Of a stretch of DNA of 64,000 bases, positions 9,504 through 18,177 are shown piece by piece. The stretch is from Vicingaceae bacterium. Lineage in GTDB: Bacteria; Bacteroidota; Bacteroidia; Flavobacteriales_E; Vicingaceae. The stretch lies in contig BPHE01000008.1 in assembly GCA_026003395.1 (NCBI GenBank), positions 1-64,000 on the forward strand, written 5' to 3'. Within the stretch, counting starts at the first letter, position 1. Every line of letters starts with the position of its first letter. Position numbers and translations under genes: made by a program. Under the pieces are notes generated by a model, which was given only the letters and a program-made list of their open reading frames with translations, searched no databases and had not been told where the DNA came from.

Positions 9504-9540
9504 TAATTGCGGCAAAAATTGCCGATTATATTTTTTCTTT
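9504..9540 (+). terminator. Hairpin with T-rich tail upstream of the PurF-like promoter
   Basis: CGGCAA (9510-9515) and TTGCCG (9519-9524) form a tight stem with an AAA loop, extended by ATAAT/ATTAT beyond a TG bulge. On the plus strand it is followed by ATTTTTTCTTT. It looks like an intrinsic terminator, but no plus-strand gene ends here, so a role as an upstream regulatory site for the PurF-like gene is also possible. The rest of the 9437-9793 spacer (357 bases) is AT-rich without further structure that I can support. Confidence 0.4.
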
Positions 9541-9793
9541 AATTCCGGTGTTTGTTCATATACTTATCTTTTCTTTAAAGTATTGAAAAAAGCTAAAACT
9601 CCAAAATAGAAGTTGATAGAGAGATGTATAGCTGTTTGTTAGTATGATACTTTTAAGCTGAAAATAGTTAATTGTTTTTACTTATTGATTATTCGTAAAT
9701 CGATATTTTCATTAAGAAATAAGCCAATTTATATTTAGGTTTTTTAAGTGTTTGAAATAAAGACAATTTCATGGAACTTTGAAATTAAAATGA

Positions 9794-10984
9794 ATGAAAA
9801 AAATAGTACTACTTTTAATTTTACTGACTTCAGCAGCATATTCTCAGTTGGTCAATGTTCAATTAAAAAACAATGTTTATCAGGATGAAACAGTCATACG
9901 CTTTATTCAAGGTGCAACCGACAACTTCGACAGCAATTTCGATGCATACAAGTTGTTTAGTATCAATCAGAATGTACCTTCTATATCTTCCGTGATTGAT
10001 ACGGGGGTTGATTTAAGTATCAACTCTTATCCTCAATTGGATGGTGTCAAAAATGTTTTGATAAGAACCAAAACCGGCACTACCGGATGGCATAAGCTCA
10101 AGGTGAATTATTTTATAGGTAATTGGGATTCAATAGATTTTTTTGTTACCGATATGGTCACCGGTGTGGTTTTTAATATGAAAGACAGTATGGAATACAA
10201 TTTTTATTTGCAAGACACTACGCAATCTCCACGATTTATTTTTCATTTCAGCAAAAAGAACATAAACTATAATTATTTTCATCCGGCTTGTTATGGTTTT
10301 TCTGATGGAAAGATACAGTTTCAATCATCCAACGGTTTGTCTTATGATTTAGTTTTAACTTGTAATAATCAGACCATACAAACAGTCAATCATTCCACCA
10401 ATCAATCATTCAATTCCTTACCGGCCGGATTGTATTTCCTTTCATATAAATTATCTGCATATCCGAATAATTGGGACACTGTAATGATTCAATTGATAGA
10501 TCCGCAGCCCTTGAATAGCGAGTTTTCAATGAGCGACACGATGACTTGTATTAATGGAAACAATATATTGCTTACACCACATCTATATGGAGGCCAATTT
10601 ATAGGAACAGGCATAGTAAATAATTCATATTTTTCTCCTTTAAATCTGCCTGCCGGAAAATATGAAATAAAATATAAAATTGAACAGGGTCAATGTGTTG
10701 ATTCGTCAATCAAAGAAGTAGAAGTACATGATTGTAATGTTGCAGGCATTCGTTTATTTGAGAAAACGTCTATTGAATGGTATGTGTCTGACGAACAACT
10801 ATATTTGCAAGCATCAAAACCCTTTGAAAAATTGGAGATTTATGATTTATCAGGTAAGTTATTAATGCATTATACTCATCTAAGAAAATCCCAAATAGCG
10901 GTCAATTTGCCTGTAAATCAATCTTGTTTGTTGCTAAGGTTGGAAATAGACAATCAACAACACATAGTTAAACTAATCCCATAA
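9794..10984 (+). CDS. Secreted protein with T9SS type A-like C-terminal sorting domain
   Basis: Product of 396 residues with a short signal peptide (MKKIVLLLILLTSAAYSQ). Residues about 20-135 contain VIRFIQGATDNFDSNFDAYKLFS, a segment that I recall recurring in secreted Bacteroidota proteins. The C-terminal roughly 75 residues (FEKLEIYDLSGKLLMHY, then NLPVNQSCLLLRLEIDN, ending in VKLIP) follow the type A sorting-domain pattern, though the usual YPNP motif is missing. The product is therefore probably exported by T9SS and anchored at or released from the cell surface. No catalytic motif is visible. It stands alone, divergent from the PurF-like gene, and ends in a clear bidirectional terminator. 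Confidence 0.72.
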   Translation: MKKIVLLLILLTSAAYSQLVNVQLKNNVYQDETVIRFIQGATDNFDSNFDAYKLFSINQNVPSISSVIDTGVDLSINSYPQLDGVKNVLIRTKTGTTGWHKLKVNYFIGNWDSIDFFVTDMVTGVVFNMKDSMEYNFYLQDTTQSPRFIFHFSKKNINYNYFHPACYGFSDGKIQFQSSNGLSYDLVLTCNNQTIQTVNHSTNQSFNSLPAGLYFLSYKLSAYPNNWDTVMIQLIDPQPLNSEFSMSDTMTCINGNNILLTPHLYGGQFIGTGIVNNSYFSPLNLPAGKYEIKYKIEQGQCVDSSIKEVEVHDCNVAGIRLFEKTSIEWYVSDEQLYLQASKPFEKLEIYDLSGKLLMHYTHLRKSQIAVNLPVNQSCLLLRLEIDNQQHIVKLIP

Positions 10985-10986
10985 AA

Positions 10987-11012
10987 AAAGCCCGGGTATT
11001 TACCGGGCTTTT
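10987..11012. terminator. Bidirectional intrinsic terminator
   Basis: AAAGCCCGG (10987-10995) pairs with CCGGGCTTT (11003-11011) around a 7-base loop, flanked by an A run on the left and a T run on the right. It lies between the convergent genes ending at 10984 and 11038 and can serve both. Confidence 0.85.
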
Positions 11013-11037
11013 CAGGAGTGAGCATTATATGTTGCTT

Positions 11038-12885
11038 TTATTTTTTGAAAAATTTGGAAGTATAAGTTTGAGAACGTGTTTGCAGCTGAACAAAATATAC
11101 ACCGGATGGGATGTTGCTTACATCAATCGTGGTATAGTTAGTATTTGTATTTGCCTGAGCGTTTTGAGTTAAAACCTCTTTTCCATTGATGTCGAGGATT
11201 CTGATGAAAATAGATTCGTTCGCGCCGGTGATAAATTTTATATTAAGCAAATCAACTGCAGGGTTGGGATATACGGCATAAATTCCTTTGTTGTCGATAA
11301 CAGAGGTTATTCCGGTTGCTGTAGAAATGTCTTTCCAGGCAGATTGCAAAACTTTTTTGTCATTGTTGTTTTGAACAAAAACTACAGCTCTGAGGTCGCT
11401 CATTTCTTCCACGTGTGTTGAAGACATGTCGGCTGTTTTATTTACTATAATAGGACTATTGGCATTGAGTGCTGAAATGGTATTTCCATTCTGATTGGGG
11501 ATCATATCCATCATGACATTGAAAAATTCAGTTTCACCATTAGTTCCTACATTTCCGGTGGTTTTCTTTTCCACAATCACTACATGATAGCGATAATTGC
11601 CGGATGGATAATTGATGACGGGATTGATGGTAGCTTTTACGGTAACATTATTTCCGGAATAATACGCACTGTCTATGCTAATGCTCATAAATGAAGGAAT
11701 AGAGTTGTATTGATTGTAGATTGATGTTGTGAGGGCCCCGGCATGTTGATCCCATTGACCATCAATTTCCATACGAGGAATGGAATTGATGGCATAATAT
11801 GACCTTCTGGCAACCGATTCGGTGGTGGCATAAGGGTCTCCGGATCCCGGAAAATCTTGTTGATATTTGATAACTGTGTAGTTGGAGAGGGAAGGAAGCA
11901 ACGATTCCATATGAGCATTGGCAGGAGCACAAGGACCACAAGTAGAAGATGTAAATACTTCCATCAATGTTGTACGGGGCACCATGGTGTCGACCACAGT
12001 AACGGTCCATGTAAGTGTATCATTTGAGTGGTCTTGATCAGCGTTTCCATTAATCAGGTCTATCCATGCTTTAATAGTGTAAGTTCCGGCTGTGGCTGGT
12101 GTCCATCCTGTAGGATGGGAAAAATTGCCTGTTTGCAATGTACTTACATTTGTGGAAATTCCGGTGGCAGTGACAGGAGTTCCTCCGTTTACCGAGTAGC
12201 TTAGGTCTATCGATGTTACTGTTTGAGTGCCATAATTAGTAAATACACCAGTGATGGTAAAAGGAGCATTGGATAATTGCAGGTAGTCGGGCATAGTTTC
12301 TGCGGTTACTCCCACATCATAAGATGCCGGAGTGTATATTACCACATTGTCAATAGCTGCACCATAAAGCCAATCTCCCCCGTCATTATATAAAAAGCCG
12401 ATTTTTACGTTGCTTTGACCGGCTACATAAGTTGACAGGTCAACAATGTATGTTTTCCATGCATTAGGGTCATCCGGAACGTCATAAACACTTGCCGACC
12501 AAGTCATACCTCCATCTATTGAAACCACAATGTCAAAATCTTCGAAAACATTATTGTAGGAACCTTCAGTATAGAATGCATCAAACTTTAAAAAAACAGA
12601 AGTTGCGTTGCTAAGGTTCAGAACAGGGGTCTCCAGGCGGTCCGCGCTTTTATCGCAATTGCAATCATCGTCGTTCGTGGCAACGAAATTTGTATGTGTT
12701 GGAATTGGGAAATAGGTAGAACTCAAAGATGTGGCATTTCCCCAGTTCCAACCTCCATCAGTGGCTAATGTTGATTGAGTCCAACCTGATGGAAATCCAT
12801 TTTCAAAAGATTCGTTTAAATAAGTTTGCGAAAATAAATTGGCACCAATGCCCAGCACTGATAAAGTAATTAGTAATTTTTTCAT
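11038..12885 (-). CDS. Omp28-like secreted protein with MAM-like N-domain and T9SS type A sorting domain
   Basis: Product of 615 residues. Signal peptide at 1-19; about 20-185 is a MAM/choice-of-anchor-J-like jelly roll (LNESFENGFPSGWTQ, WLYGAAIDNVVIY); about 190-300 is a CARDB-like segment; about 300-520 is an Omp28-related thioredoxin-like domain with a redox-type motif CGPC at 316-319 (FTSSTCGPCAPAN); 535-615 is a type A sorting domain (VYPNPAVDLLNIKF ... GVYFVQLQTRSQTYTSKFFKK). The product is probably exported by T9SS to the cell surface. The CxxC suggests thiol chemistry, but Omp28 proteins have no settled function. The paralogue at 12908-14899 lies 22 bases upstream, so the pair is likely co-transcribed. 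Confidence 0.85.
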   Translation of the reverse strand: MKKLLITLSVLGIGANLFSQTYLNESFENGFPSGWTQSTLATDGGWNWGNATSLSSTYFPIPTHTNFVATNDDDCNCDKSADRLETPVLNLSNATSVFLKFDAFYTEGSYNNVFEDFDIVVSIDGGMTWSASVYDVPDDPNAWKTYIVDLSTYVAGQSNVKIGFLYNDGGDWLYGAAIDNVVIYTPASYDVGVTAETMPDYLQLSNAPFTITGVFTNYGTQTVTSIDLSYSVNGGTPVTATGISTNVSTLQTGNFSHPTGWTPATAGTYTIKAWIDLINGNADQDHSNDTLTWTVTVVDTMVPRTTLMEVFTSSTCGPCAPANAHMESLLPSLSNYTVIKYQQDFPGSGDPYATTESVARRSYYAINSIPRMEIDGQWDQHAGALTTSIYNQYNSIPSFMSISIDSAYYSGNNVTVKATINPVINYPSGNYRYHVVIVEKKTTGNVGTNGETEFFNVMMDMIPNQNGNTISALNANSPIIVNKTADMSSTHVEEMSDLRAVVFVQNNNDKKVLQSAWKDISTATGITSVIDNKGIYAVYPNPAVDLLNIKFITGANESIFIRILDINGKEVLTQNAQANTNTNYTTIDVSNIPSGVYFVQLQTRSQTYTSKFFKK

Positions 12886-12907
12886 ATTCTTATTTTTTTA
12901 AGAGTTA

Positions 12908-14899
12908 TTATTTTGCAATTTCAAATTTTTTAACCATCCGGTTGTTTGATGTTTCAATAGTCATAAAATATAAGCCATTGTCCAAATGTGAAACATCCAG
13001 TGTTTTATTGTATTGACCGGTGGAAAGATGAAGTGATGTTTCATATACAACTTTTCCTTGAAGGTCAGTGACATTGAGTTTTACGGATTCATCATTTTGC
13101 AGGTTAAACGAAACATTGACCATTGATTGAGCAGGATTAGGATAAATTTTGAGTTTAGTCAAAGATAGATTGTCATCAACGGAGGCAACAGGAGTAATTG
13201 ATTTCCAGGCAGATTGTAATACTTTTTTGTCGTTGTTGTTTTGCACGAACACGACAACCTTCAAGTCGCTCATTTCTTCAACATTAGAATTGGCAAGGTT
13301 CGTAGTTTTGGTTACGTTGATCGGAACGTTGGCATTTAGTGAGTTGATGACATTACCGTTTTGATCAGGAATCATGTCCATCATTACGTTGAAAAACTCC
13401 GTTTCGCCGTTTGTGCCAATATTTCCTGTAGTTTTTCCTTCAACAATGACAACATGATAGCGGTAATTGCCGGGAATATAATCTATGAGTGGTGTTATAG
13501 TTGCCGTAATATTGACATTATTTCCGGAATATGTTGCAGATGTTATGTCAATGCTCATAAAAGAAGGTTCGGAATTGTATTGATTATAGATATTGGCAGA
13601 AAATACACCGGCATGTTGATCCCATTGACCGTCAATTTCCATACGGGGAATGGAATTGATGGCATAGTATGATCTGCGTGCAACCGATTCGTTGGTGGCG
13701 TAAGGATCACCCGCACCCGGAAAATCTTGTTGATATTTGATAACGGTGTAATTACTCAAAGAAGGTAGAATGGATTCCATGTTTGCATTGGCCGGAGCAC
13801 AAGGAGCACAGGTAGATGAAGTGAAAACCTCCAGCAAGGTATGACGTTGTACCATGGTATCCACCACATTGACCGTAAAACTTAATGTGTCGTTCACATT
13901 GTATTGGTCGTTGTTTCCTCCGTTGATGTTATTTGCCCATACTTTAATATTGTAAACACCCGGAGCCGAGGGGGTCCATGCTACAGGATGAGAAAAATTG
14001 TAAGATCCATAAGTGGGGATGTTTACGGAAGAAATATTTCCGGATACAGGAGCACCTGCATTGATAGTATAATTGAGTGTGAAGGAAGATACAGTTTGTG
14101 TGCCGAAATTTGAGAGTTTCCCGGTAATATTAAAAGGGGCTTGATTAATCATCAAATATGGCGGCATGGTTGTAGAAAGACATGCAATATCATAAGCCGG
14201 TTGGGTGCCATACATAAAGAGGTAATAACTATTGTCTGCAGGAGTTGGGTCCATGCCTGCATTTGAAGAAACGTTGTTTTGTCCATTATTTACTCCGTAA
14301 GCAGTATTTTGGTCGATTTGGATTCCAATGGTCAATCCTGATATAGTGGTTGAATGCCTTTGGTCCACAATATAAATATCATTGGTGGTTTCTTCCAAAA
14401 CAATCGACCAGTAAGTGTATGTGCCGCTGCCTTTGGTATAAGAAGAAAAGAATATCCAATGTTGCCGATTGGGTGATGTGCCAAAAGTTTTGGTTACAAT
14501 ATAATCATTGCTACCTGTTCCTTGGATGCCCCAAATCATGATTGAATTGTTGGGAATTGAGGCAGAAGGAATGGTAGAGTTTGTGTATGAAGGTGCAGTA
14601 GTGGCTGAGGTAGTAAATGTCAATACACCTGAAGAAGATACTTTGTATTGTGTGTAGGATTGACCGTTGAATATAAATGTGAAAGGCAAGGTTTGCACTT
14701 GAGACCATACGGGAGATGAATTGCTTCCGGTTAAAATTGTGCTCCATCCCGAAGGCAATCCGCCTCCGGAAGGATATTCCCCGTCATTGTTGAGATTACC
14801 GGGATTTTTACCCGCGTTGATATAAGGGATGTAATAATACTGGGCAAAAAGTCCTAAAGAAAAAATATGGAAAATTGTAAGAATATAAATTTTTATCAT
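12908..14899 (-). CDS. Omp28-like secreted protein, tandem paralogue with a different N-domain
   Basis: Product of 663 residues. Signal peptide at 1-19; residues about 20-230 form a beta-rich domain (FTFIFNGQSYTQYKVSSSG) unrelated to the N-domain of its neighbour; about 235-345 is a CARDB-like segment; about 350-570 is an Omp28-like domain nearly matching that of the neighbour, with CAPC at 364-367 in place of CGPC; the rest is a type A sorting domain (IYPNPAQSMVNVSFNL ... NRMVKKFEIAK). This is a tandem duplication in which only the N-terminal module was exchanged. It is the first gene of the pair, with the second starting 22 bases on. The product is probably surface-exposed; function unknown. 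Confidence 0.85.
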   Translation of the reverse strand: MIKIYILTIFHIFSLGLFAQYYYIPYINAGKNPGNLNNDGEYPSGGGLPSGWSTILTGSNSSPVWSQVQTLPFTFIFNGQSYTQYKVSSSGVLTFTTSATTAPSYTNSTIPSASIPNNSIMIWGIQGTGSNDYIVTKTFGTSPNRQHWIFFSSYTKGSGTYTYWSIVLEETTNDIYIVDQRHSTTISGLTIGIQIDQNTAYGVNNGQNNVSSNAGMDPTPADNSYYLFMYGTQPAYDIACLSTTMPPYLMINQAPFNITGKLSNFGTQTVSSFTLNYTINAGAPVSGNISSVNIPTYGSYNFSHPVAWTPSAPGVYNIKVWANNINGGNNDQYNVNDTLSFTVNVVDTMVQRHTLLEVFTSSTCAPCAPANANMESILPSLSNYTVIKYQQDFPGAGDPYATNESVARRSYYAINSIPRMEIDGQWDQHAGVFSANIYNQYNSEPSFMSIDITSATYSGNNVNITATITPLIDYIPGNYRYHVVIVEGKTTGNIGTNGETEFFNVMMDMIPDQNGNVINSLNANVPINVTKTTNLANSNVEEMSDLKVVVFVQNNNDKKVLQSAWKSITPVASVDDNLSLTKLKIYPNPAQSMVNVSFNLQNDESVKLNVTDLQGKVVYETSLHLSTGQYNKTLDVSHLDNGLYFMTIETSNNRMVKKFEIAK

Positions 14900-15137
14900 G
14901 GAAAGGATGGCTCTAAAATTTTGACCAATTTACAATAAATTTTCATAATGATGAAATGTAGATTAATGATTTTTTTTGCATTATTGAATTTTTAAAGATT
15001 TTTATTTTGAAATATTCCGGATTTTAAAGGAATCCTGCTAGGAATATAAATCAAAATTTTATTCAACTGTCAGATACATTTCAAATTACGTAAGAATTGT
15101 GGTAATTTCGCAACCGGTTTTTTTAAATAACGAGAAG

Positions 15138-16238
15138 ATGTCATTAAAATGCGGAATTGTCGGTTTACCAAACGTAGGTAAAAGTACTTTATTCAATTGC
15201 TTGTCAAATGCCAAAGCACAGGCGGCAAATTTTCCTTTTTGTACAATTGAACCCAATGTGGGCACGATCAATGTGCCGGATCAAAGATTGGAAAAATTGG
15301 CAGAATTGGTAAAGCCACAAAAAGTAGTTCCAACCACCATCGAAATTGTCGATATTGCGGGGCTAGTCAAAGGTGCAAGCAAAGGAGAGGGATTGGGCAA
15401 CCAATTTTTGTCAAACATTCGTGAAACAGATGCAATTTTACATGTTTTAAGATGTTTTGAAGATAGCAATATTACTCATGTGGACGGAAGTGTTAATCCC
15501 TTGAGGGATAAAGAAATTATCGATACCGAATTGCAACTCAAAGACCTTGAAACCATCGAGAAAAGATTGGCAAATGTTTCAAAAAAAGCACTGACTTCGG
15601 GTGATAAAGAAGCAAAAAAACAGCTTGAAGTGTATTCAAAAGTTAAAGACACTTTGTTGCAAGGAAAGAATGCGCGCACTTTGGACTTGACAGATGAGGA
15701 GAAAGAATTGATAAAAGATTTGCATTTGTTAACGGCTAAACCGGTATTGTATGTTTGCAACGTGGGGGAAACCGAAGTGGTGACCGGAAATGAATGGACG
15801 AAAAAGGTAGAGGAAATGGCCCGGTTGGAAGGTGCAGATGTGTTGATTTTAGGTGCAAAAATTGAAGCAGAAATTGCAGAATTGGAAAGTTATGAAGATA
15901 GAAAAGTTTTTTTGGCAGAATTGGGTTTAGACGAGCCGGGGGTATCCAAGTTGATTCGTTCGGCTTATAAGTTATTGAATCTTCAAACTTTTTTTACAGC
16001 CGGAGAGAAAGAAGTAAGAGCTTGGACCATTCCGGTAAATACTAAAGCACCTCAGGCCGCGGGAGTAATTCACAGTGATTTTGAAAAGGGCTTTATCCGT
16101 GCTGAGGTAATTTCATATGAAGATTTCATCAAATATGGTTCGGAAGCTGCCGTGAAAGAAGCCGGAAAACTTCGCATCGAAGGCAAAGATTATGTAGTGC
16201 AGGATGGAGATATTATGCATTTTCGTTTTAATGTGTAA
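15138..16238 (+). CDS. ychF: Ribosome-binding ATPase YchF (Obg family)
   Basis: Product of 366 residues from ATG 15138, which matches the usual YchF length of about 363-366 and starts with the family's [19 protein letters not shown]; codons upstream of it have no family match. G1 is [10 protein letters not shown]3 is [17 protein letters not shown]. The G4 position carries NVGE rather than NKxD, consistent with the ATP preference of YchF. The C-terminal TGS domain follows ([18 protein letters not shown] ... [15 protein letters not shown]). It binds ribosomes and is linked to stress responses. It is transcribed alone; a near-consensus -7 sequence TAATTTCG lies 27 bases upstream of the ATG. Confidence 0.96.
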   Translation: MSLKCGIVGLPNVGKSTLFNCLSNAKAQAANFPFCTIEPNVGTINVPDQRLEKLAELVKPQKVVPTTIEIVDIAGLVKGASKGEGLGNQFLSNIRETDAILHVLRCFEDSNITHVDGSVNPLRDKEIIDTELQLKDLETIEKRLANVSKKALTSGDKEAKKQLEVYSKVKDTLLQGKNARTLDLTDEEKELIKDLHLLTAKPVLYVCNVGETEVVTGNEWTKKVEEMARLEGADVLILGAKIEAEIAELESYEDRKVFLAELGLDEPGVSKLIRSAYKLLNLQTFFTAGEKEVRAWTIPVNTKAPQAAGVIHSDFEKGFIRAEVISYEDFIKYGSEAAVKEAGKLRIEGKDYVVQDGDIMHFRFNV

Positions 16239-16258
16239 TTTATAATCACTCCAGCGTT

Positions 16259-16549
16259 TTATTTACACATAATATTATCCCATTCATCATCTCCGGCATC
16301 AATGGAGAAATTTATCAAGTCACAAGGATTTACTTCTAAGGCCCTGGCTATCAAAAATATTGTCACTAACGAGACGTTTTGTCCATGATTCTCGACTTTC
16401 GAAATATGCGATTTTTCCCAACCTATTTCATGGGCAAGTTCTTCCTGTGACATTTCTTTTTTTTTCCGGATCGTTCTGAGTTTGCACCCAAATGCTTTTT
16501 GAATTTTTATGCCTAAAGCATCGGTTGATTTTCTTTGTAGTTTTTTCAT
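16259..16549 (-). CDS. XRE-family helix-turn-helix regulator
   Basis: Product of 96 residues, almost all a Cro/C1-type HTH domain: LRTIRKKKEMSQEELAHEIG and then SHISKVENHGQNVSLVTIF as helices 2-4, with LARALEV-like ARALEVNPCDLI closing the five-helix bundle. A basic N-terminal arm precedes it (MKKLQRKSTDALG). It has no partner toxin or other regulated gene beside it: ychF converges on it and an exported-protein gene diverges from it. The 362-base region upstream holds two inverted repeats with the same CTGAAA half-site, which could be its operators. Target genes are unknown. Confidence 0.85.
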   Translation of the reverse strand: MKKLQRKSTDALGIKIQKAFGCKLRTIRKKKEMSQEELAHEIGWEKSHISKVENHGQNVSLVTIFLIARALEVNPCDLINFSIDAGDDEWDNIMCK

Positions 16550-16593
16550 ATGATTTTTTTTATTTGTTACACTATATAATATGATGAAGATGC

Positions 16594-16622
16594 CTGAAAC
16601 CCTTGCGACCAGCGGGTTTCAG
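16594..16622. repeat. Inverted repeat, 9-bp perfect stem
   Basis: CTGAAACCC (16594-16602) pairs perfectly with GGGTTTCAG (16614-16622) around an 11-base loop, and TGC/GCA extend the stem past a one-base bulge. It lies about 45 bases upstream of the XRE start. It may be an operator, a leader hairpin or a weak terminator. Confidence 0.7.
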
Positions 16623-16666
16623 CATTGTTTTCACATTGAAATTTTAGAGGATGATGAATATGTCAG

Positions 16667-16692
16667 CTGAAAATTTTCTTTTTCGATTTCAG
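16667..16692. repeat. Second inverted repeat with the CTGAAA half-site
   Basis: CTGAAA (16667-16672) and TTTCAG (16687-16692) repeat the outer half-site of the stronger inverted repeat 45 bases to the left. Confidence 0.45.
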
Positions 16693-16885
16693 GTAAGCTA
16701 TTCAGAAGGTGAAAATGACATTTGATTTTTCAATACATGTATCTTTCTATCCACATTTCAATAAAAAGTGTAGAGGAAATAACATGACTATGTTTACTTG
16801 CTTGTTAAAATTTTTTTGATAGGAAAATTTCACAGAACAAACATTTGTTACAATCCATCGTAACTATTTTTAGAGCAAACGGAAA

Positions 16886-16893
16886 TAATTTTG
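16886..16893 (+). promoter_or_regulatory. -7 promoter element for the T9SS cargo gene
   Basis: TAATTTTG fits the Bacteroidota TAnnTTTG -7 consensus. It lies 18-24 bases before the two candidate ATGs of the gene. No clear -33 TTTG at proper spacing. Confidence 0.4.
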
Positions 16894-16911
16894 ATTGAAA
16901 CTTAAAATCCA

Positions 16912-18177
16912 ATGCTTATGAAAAAAACTATTTTTTTACCGGTTGCTTTGATTGTTGCTGCCATAGCGGCAAAATCACAAAGCTTTGACGAGTGGGAGCT
17001 TTTGTCAGTAAAAGAATCCGCTCCCTTGACAGATTTCGACGGTGAAGTATTAAAATTGGGCAACGTCTGCTTAGAACGAATTTATGGGGAAAATGAATTT
17101 GTTTTCACACCTTTGTTAAAAAACGACAGGGAATGGGATGAATTTCAAGCGATGCGAAAAAATAATCTGTATGACAATGAACCCCCGTTTGTGTTTGTTA
17201 AAGTAATCAACACACAAGAAACACGACAACTGCTTGAGCTGGCAAAAATTTATGTGCCGGAAGAATTTCCCAAAAGTTATATTTTGGCCATGGTGCATGT
17301 CGGTCATTTAAAAGATTTGAAAAAAGAAGGTTTACAGATCGAAGAAATATCATATGGAAAAAAGATATTATCACCATACAAATTGGAGTCCGAAAGCACC
17401 GACAAACAGGCTATGGCCACCATTTTTACAGAAGGTTTTGAAATAAATGCAGTGCCGGGGAGCAATTACAGTATACAAATCGATGGAAGTAACTGCGGGT
17501 GGGCAGATATGTCATGTTATGCCCATACCGGAACCTGGTCGGTCTATTGTGCCGGTGATGGCAGTTCGTGTTATTCCAATTGCAATAAATATCCCAACAA
17601 CATGGATTCGTATTTTTGGAAAACACAAAATTTAACCTTCAGTCCGCAAAACCTTGTTTTTGAATTTTGGATTGATTTTGATTTAGGTGCAAACGACTAT
17701 GTGTACCGTTATTACAATATAGGCAACGGATGGCAACTTTCTGCCACTTATTATAACGGAAATCACAGCTGGAATTTGGCAGGATACAAAAAAGCCAGTT
17801 TTAATTATACAGGTAATTATAGCGTTTTCAATTTCAAATTTAATATGGAATCAAATTTGTGGTCGGATAATGAAATCGGTGCCAATATCGATGATATAGC
17901 ATTGTATGGCAGTGGTCCGTCTTTGGTCGAAAAGTATGCCGGAAAAGACGGTGTGTTGATGTGGCCCAATCCGGCCAATGATTTCTTGACCGTTACGGCA
18001 GAAACATTCATCCGGAAATTAGAAATCATGGATATTTCGGGAAAAACAATAGTTGTTGAAAATCCTAATACATCACAAATTCAACTGGATTTGCAAACGC
18101 TAAATCCCGGAGTATATTTCGTTAAAACTACATTGCAAAATGGAAAATGCCTTACCACTAAAGTGGTCAAAGATTAG
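16912..18177 (+). CDS. Secreted protein with T9SS type A sorting domain
   Basis: Product of 421 residues (or 419 from the ATG at 16918, which gives the cleaner signal peptide MKKTIFLPVALIVAAIAAKS). Residues about 20-165 have no recognised domain. Residues about 175-345 have the look of a jelly-roll or MAM-like module with clustered cysteines and aromatics (NCGWADMSCYAHTGTW, DSYFWKTQNLTF, IGANIDDIALYG). The end is a type A sorting domain: MWPNPANDFLTVTAE ... LNPGVYFVKTTLQNGKCLTTKVVKD. It is probably exported by T9SS and attached to the surface. The 3' end overlaps the convergent GSCFA gene by 11 bases. Function unknown. Confidence 0.82.
   Translation: MLMKKTIFLPVALIVAAIAAKSQSFDEWELLSVKESAPLTDFDGEVLKLGNVCLERIYGENEFVFTPLLKNDREWDEFQAMRKNNLYDNEPPFVFVKVINTQETRQLLELAKIYVPEEFPKSYILAMVHVGHLKDLKKEGLQIEEISYGKKILSPYKLESESTDKQAMATIFTEGFEINAVPGSNYSIQIDGSNCGWADMSCYAHTGTWSVYCAGDGSSCYSNCNKYPNNMDSYFWKTQNLTFSPQNLVFEFWIDFDLGANDYVYRYYNIGNGWQLSATYYNGNHSWNLAGYKKASFNYTGNYSVFNFKFNMESNLWSDNEIGANIDDIALYGSGPSLVEKYAGKDGVLMWPNPANDFLTVTAETFIRKLEIMDISGKTIVVENPNTSQIQLDLQTLNPGVYFVKTTLQNGKCLTTKVVKD

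Larger units (their letters stand above)
16550..16911. other. Divergent regulatory region between the XRE gene and a T9SS cargo gene
   Basis: A 362-base spacer without a gene. It contains the hairpin at 16594-16622 and a second inverted repeat at 16667-16692, listed separately, and a -7 sequence TAATTTTG at 16886-16893 for the rightward gene. No RNA gene is recognisable. Confidence 0.5.

Noticed and set aside
9751-9781. TTTG and GAACTTTG as a promoter for the gene at 9794
   Set aside because: The -7 has a mismatch at its first base and would leave a leader of only a few bases.
13149-14113. Several plus-strand open frames inside the Omp28-like gene
   Set aside because: They mirror the conserved minus-strand coding sequence, have no recognisable domains and no leaders of their own.
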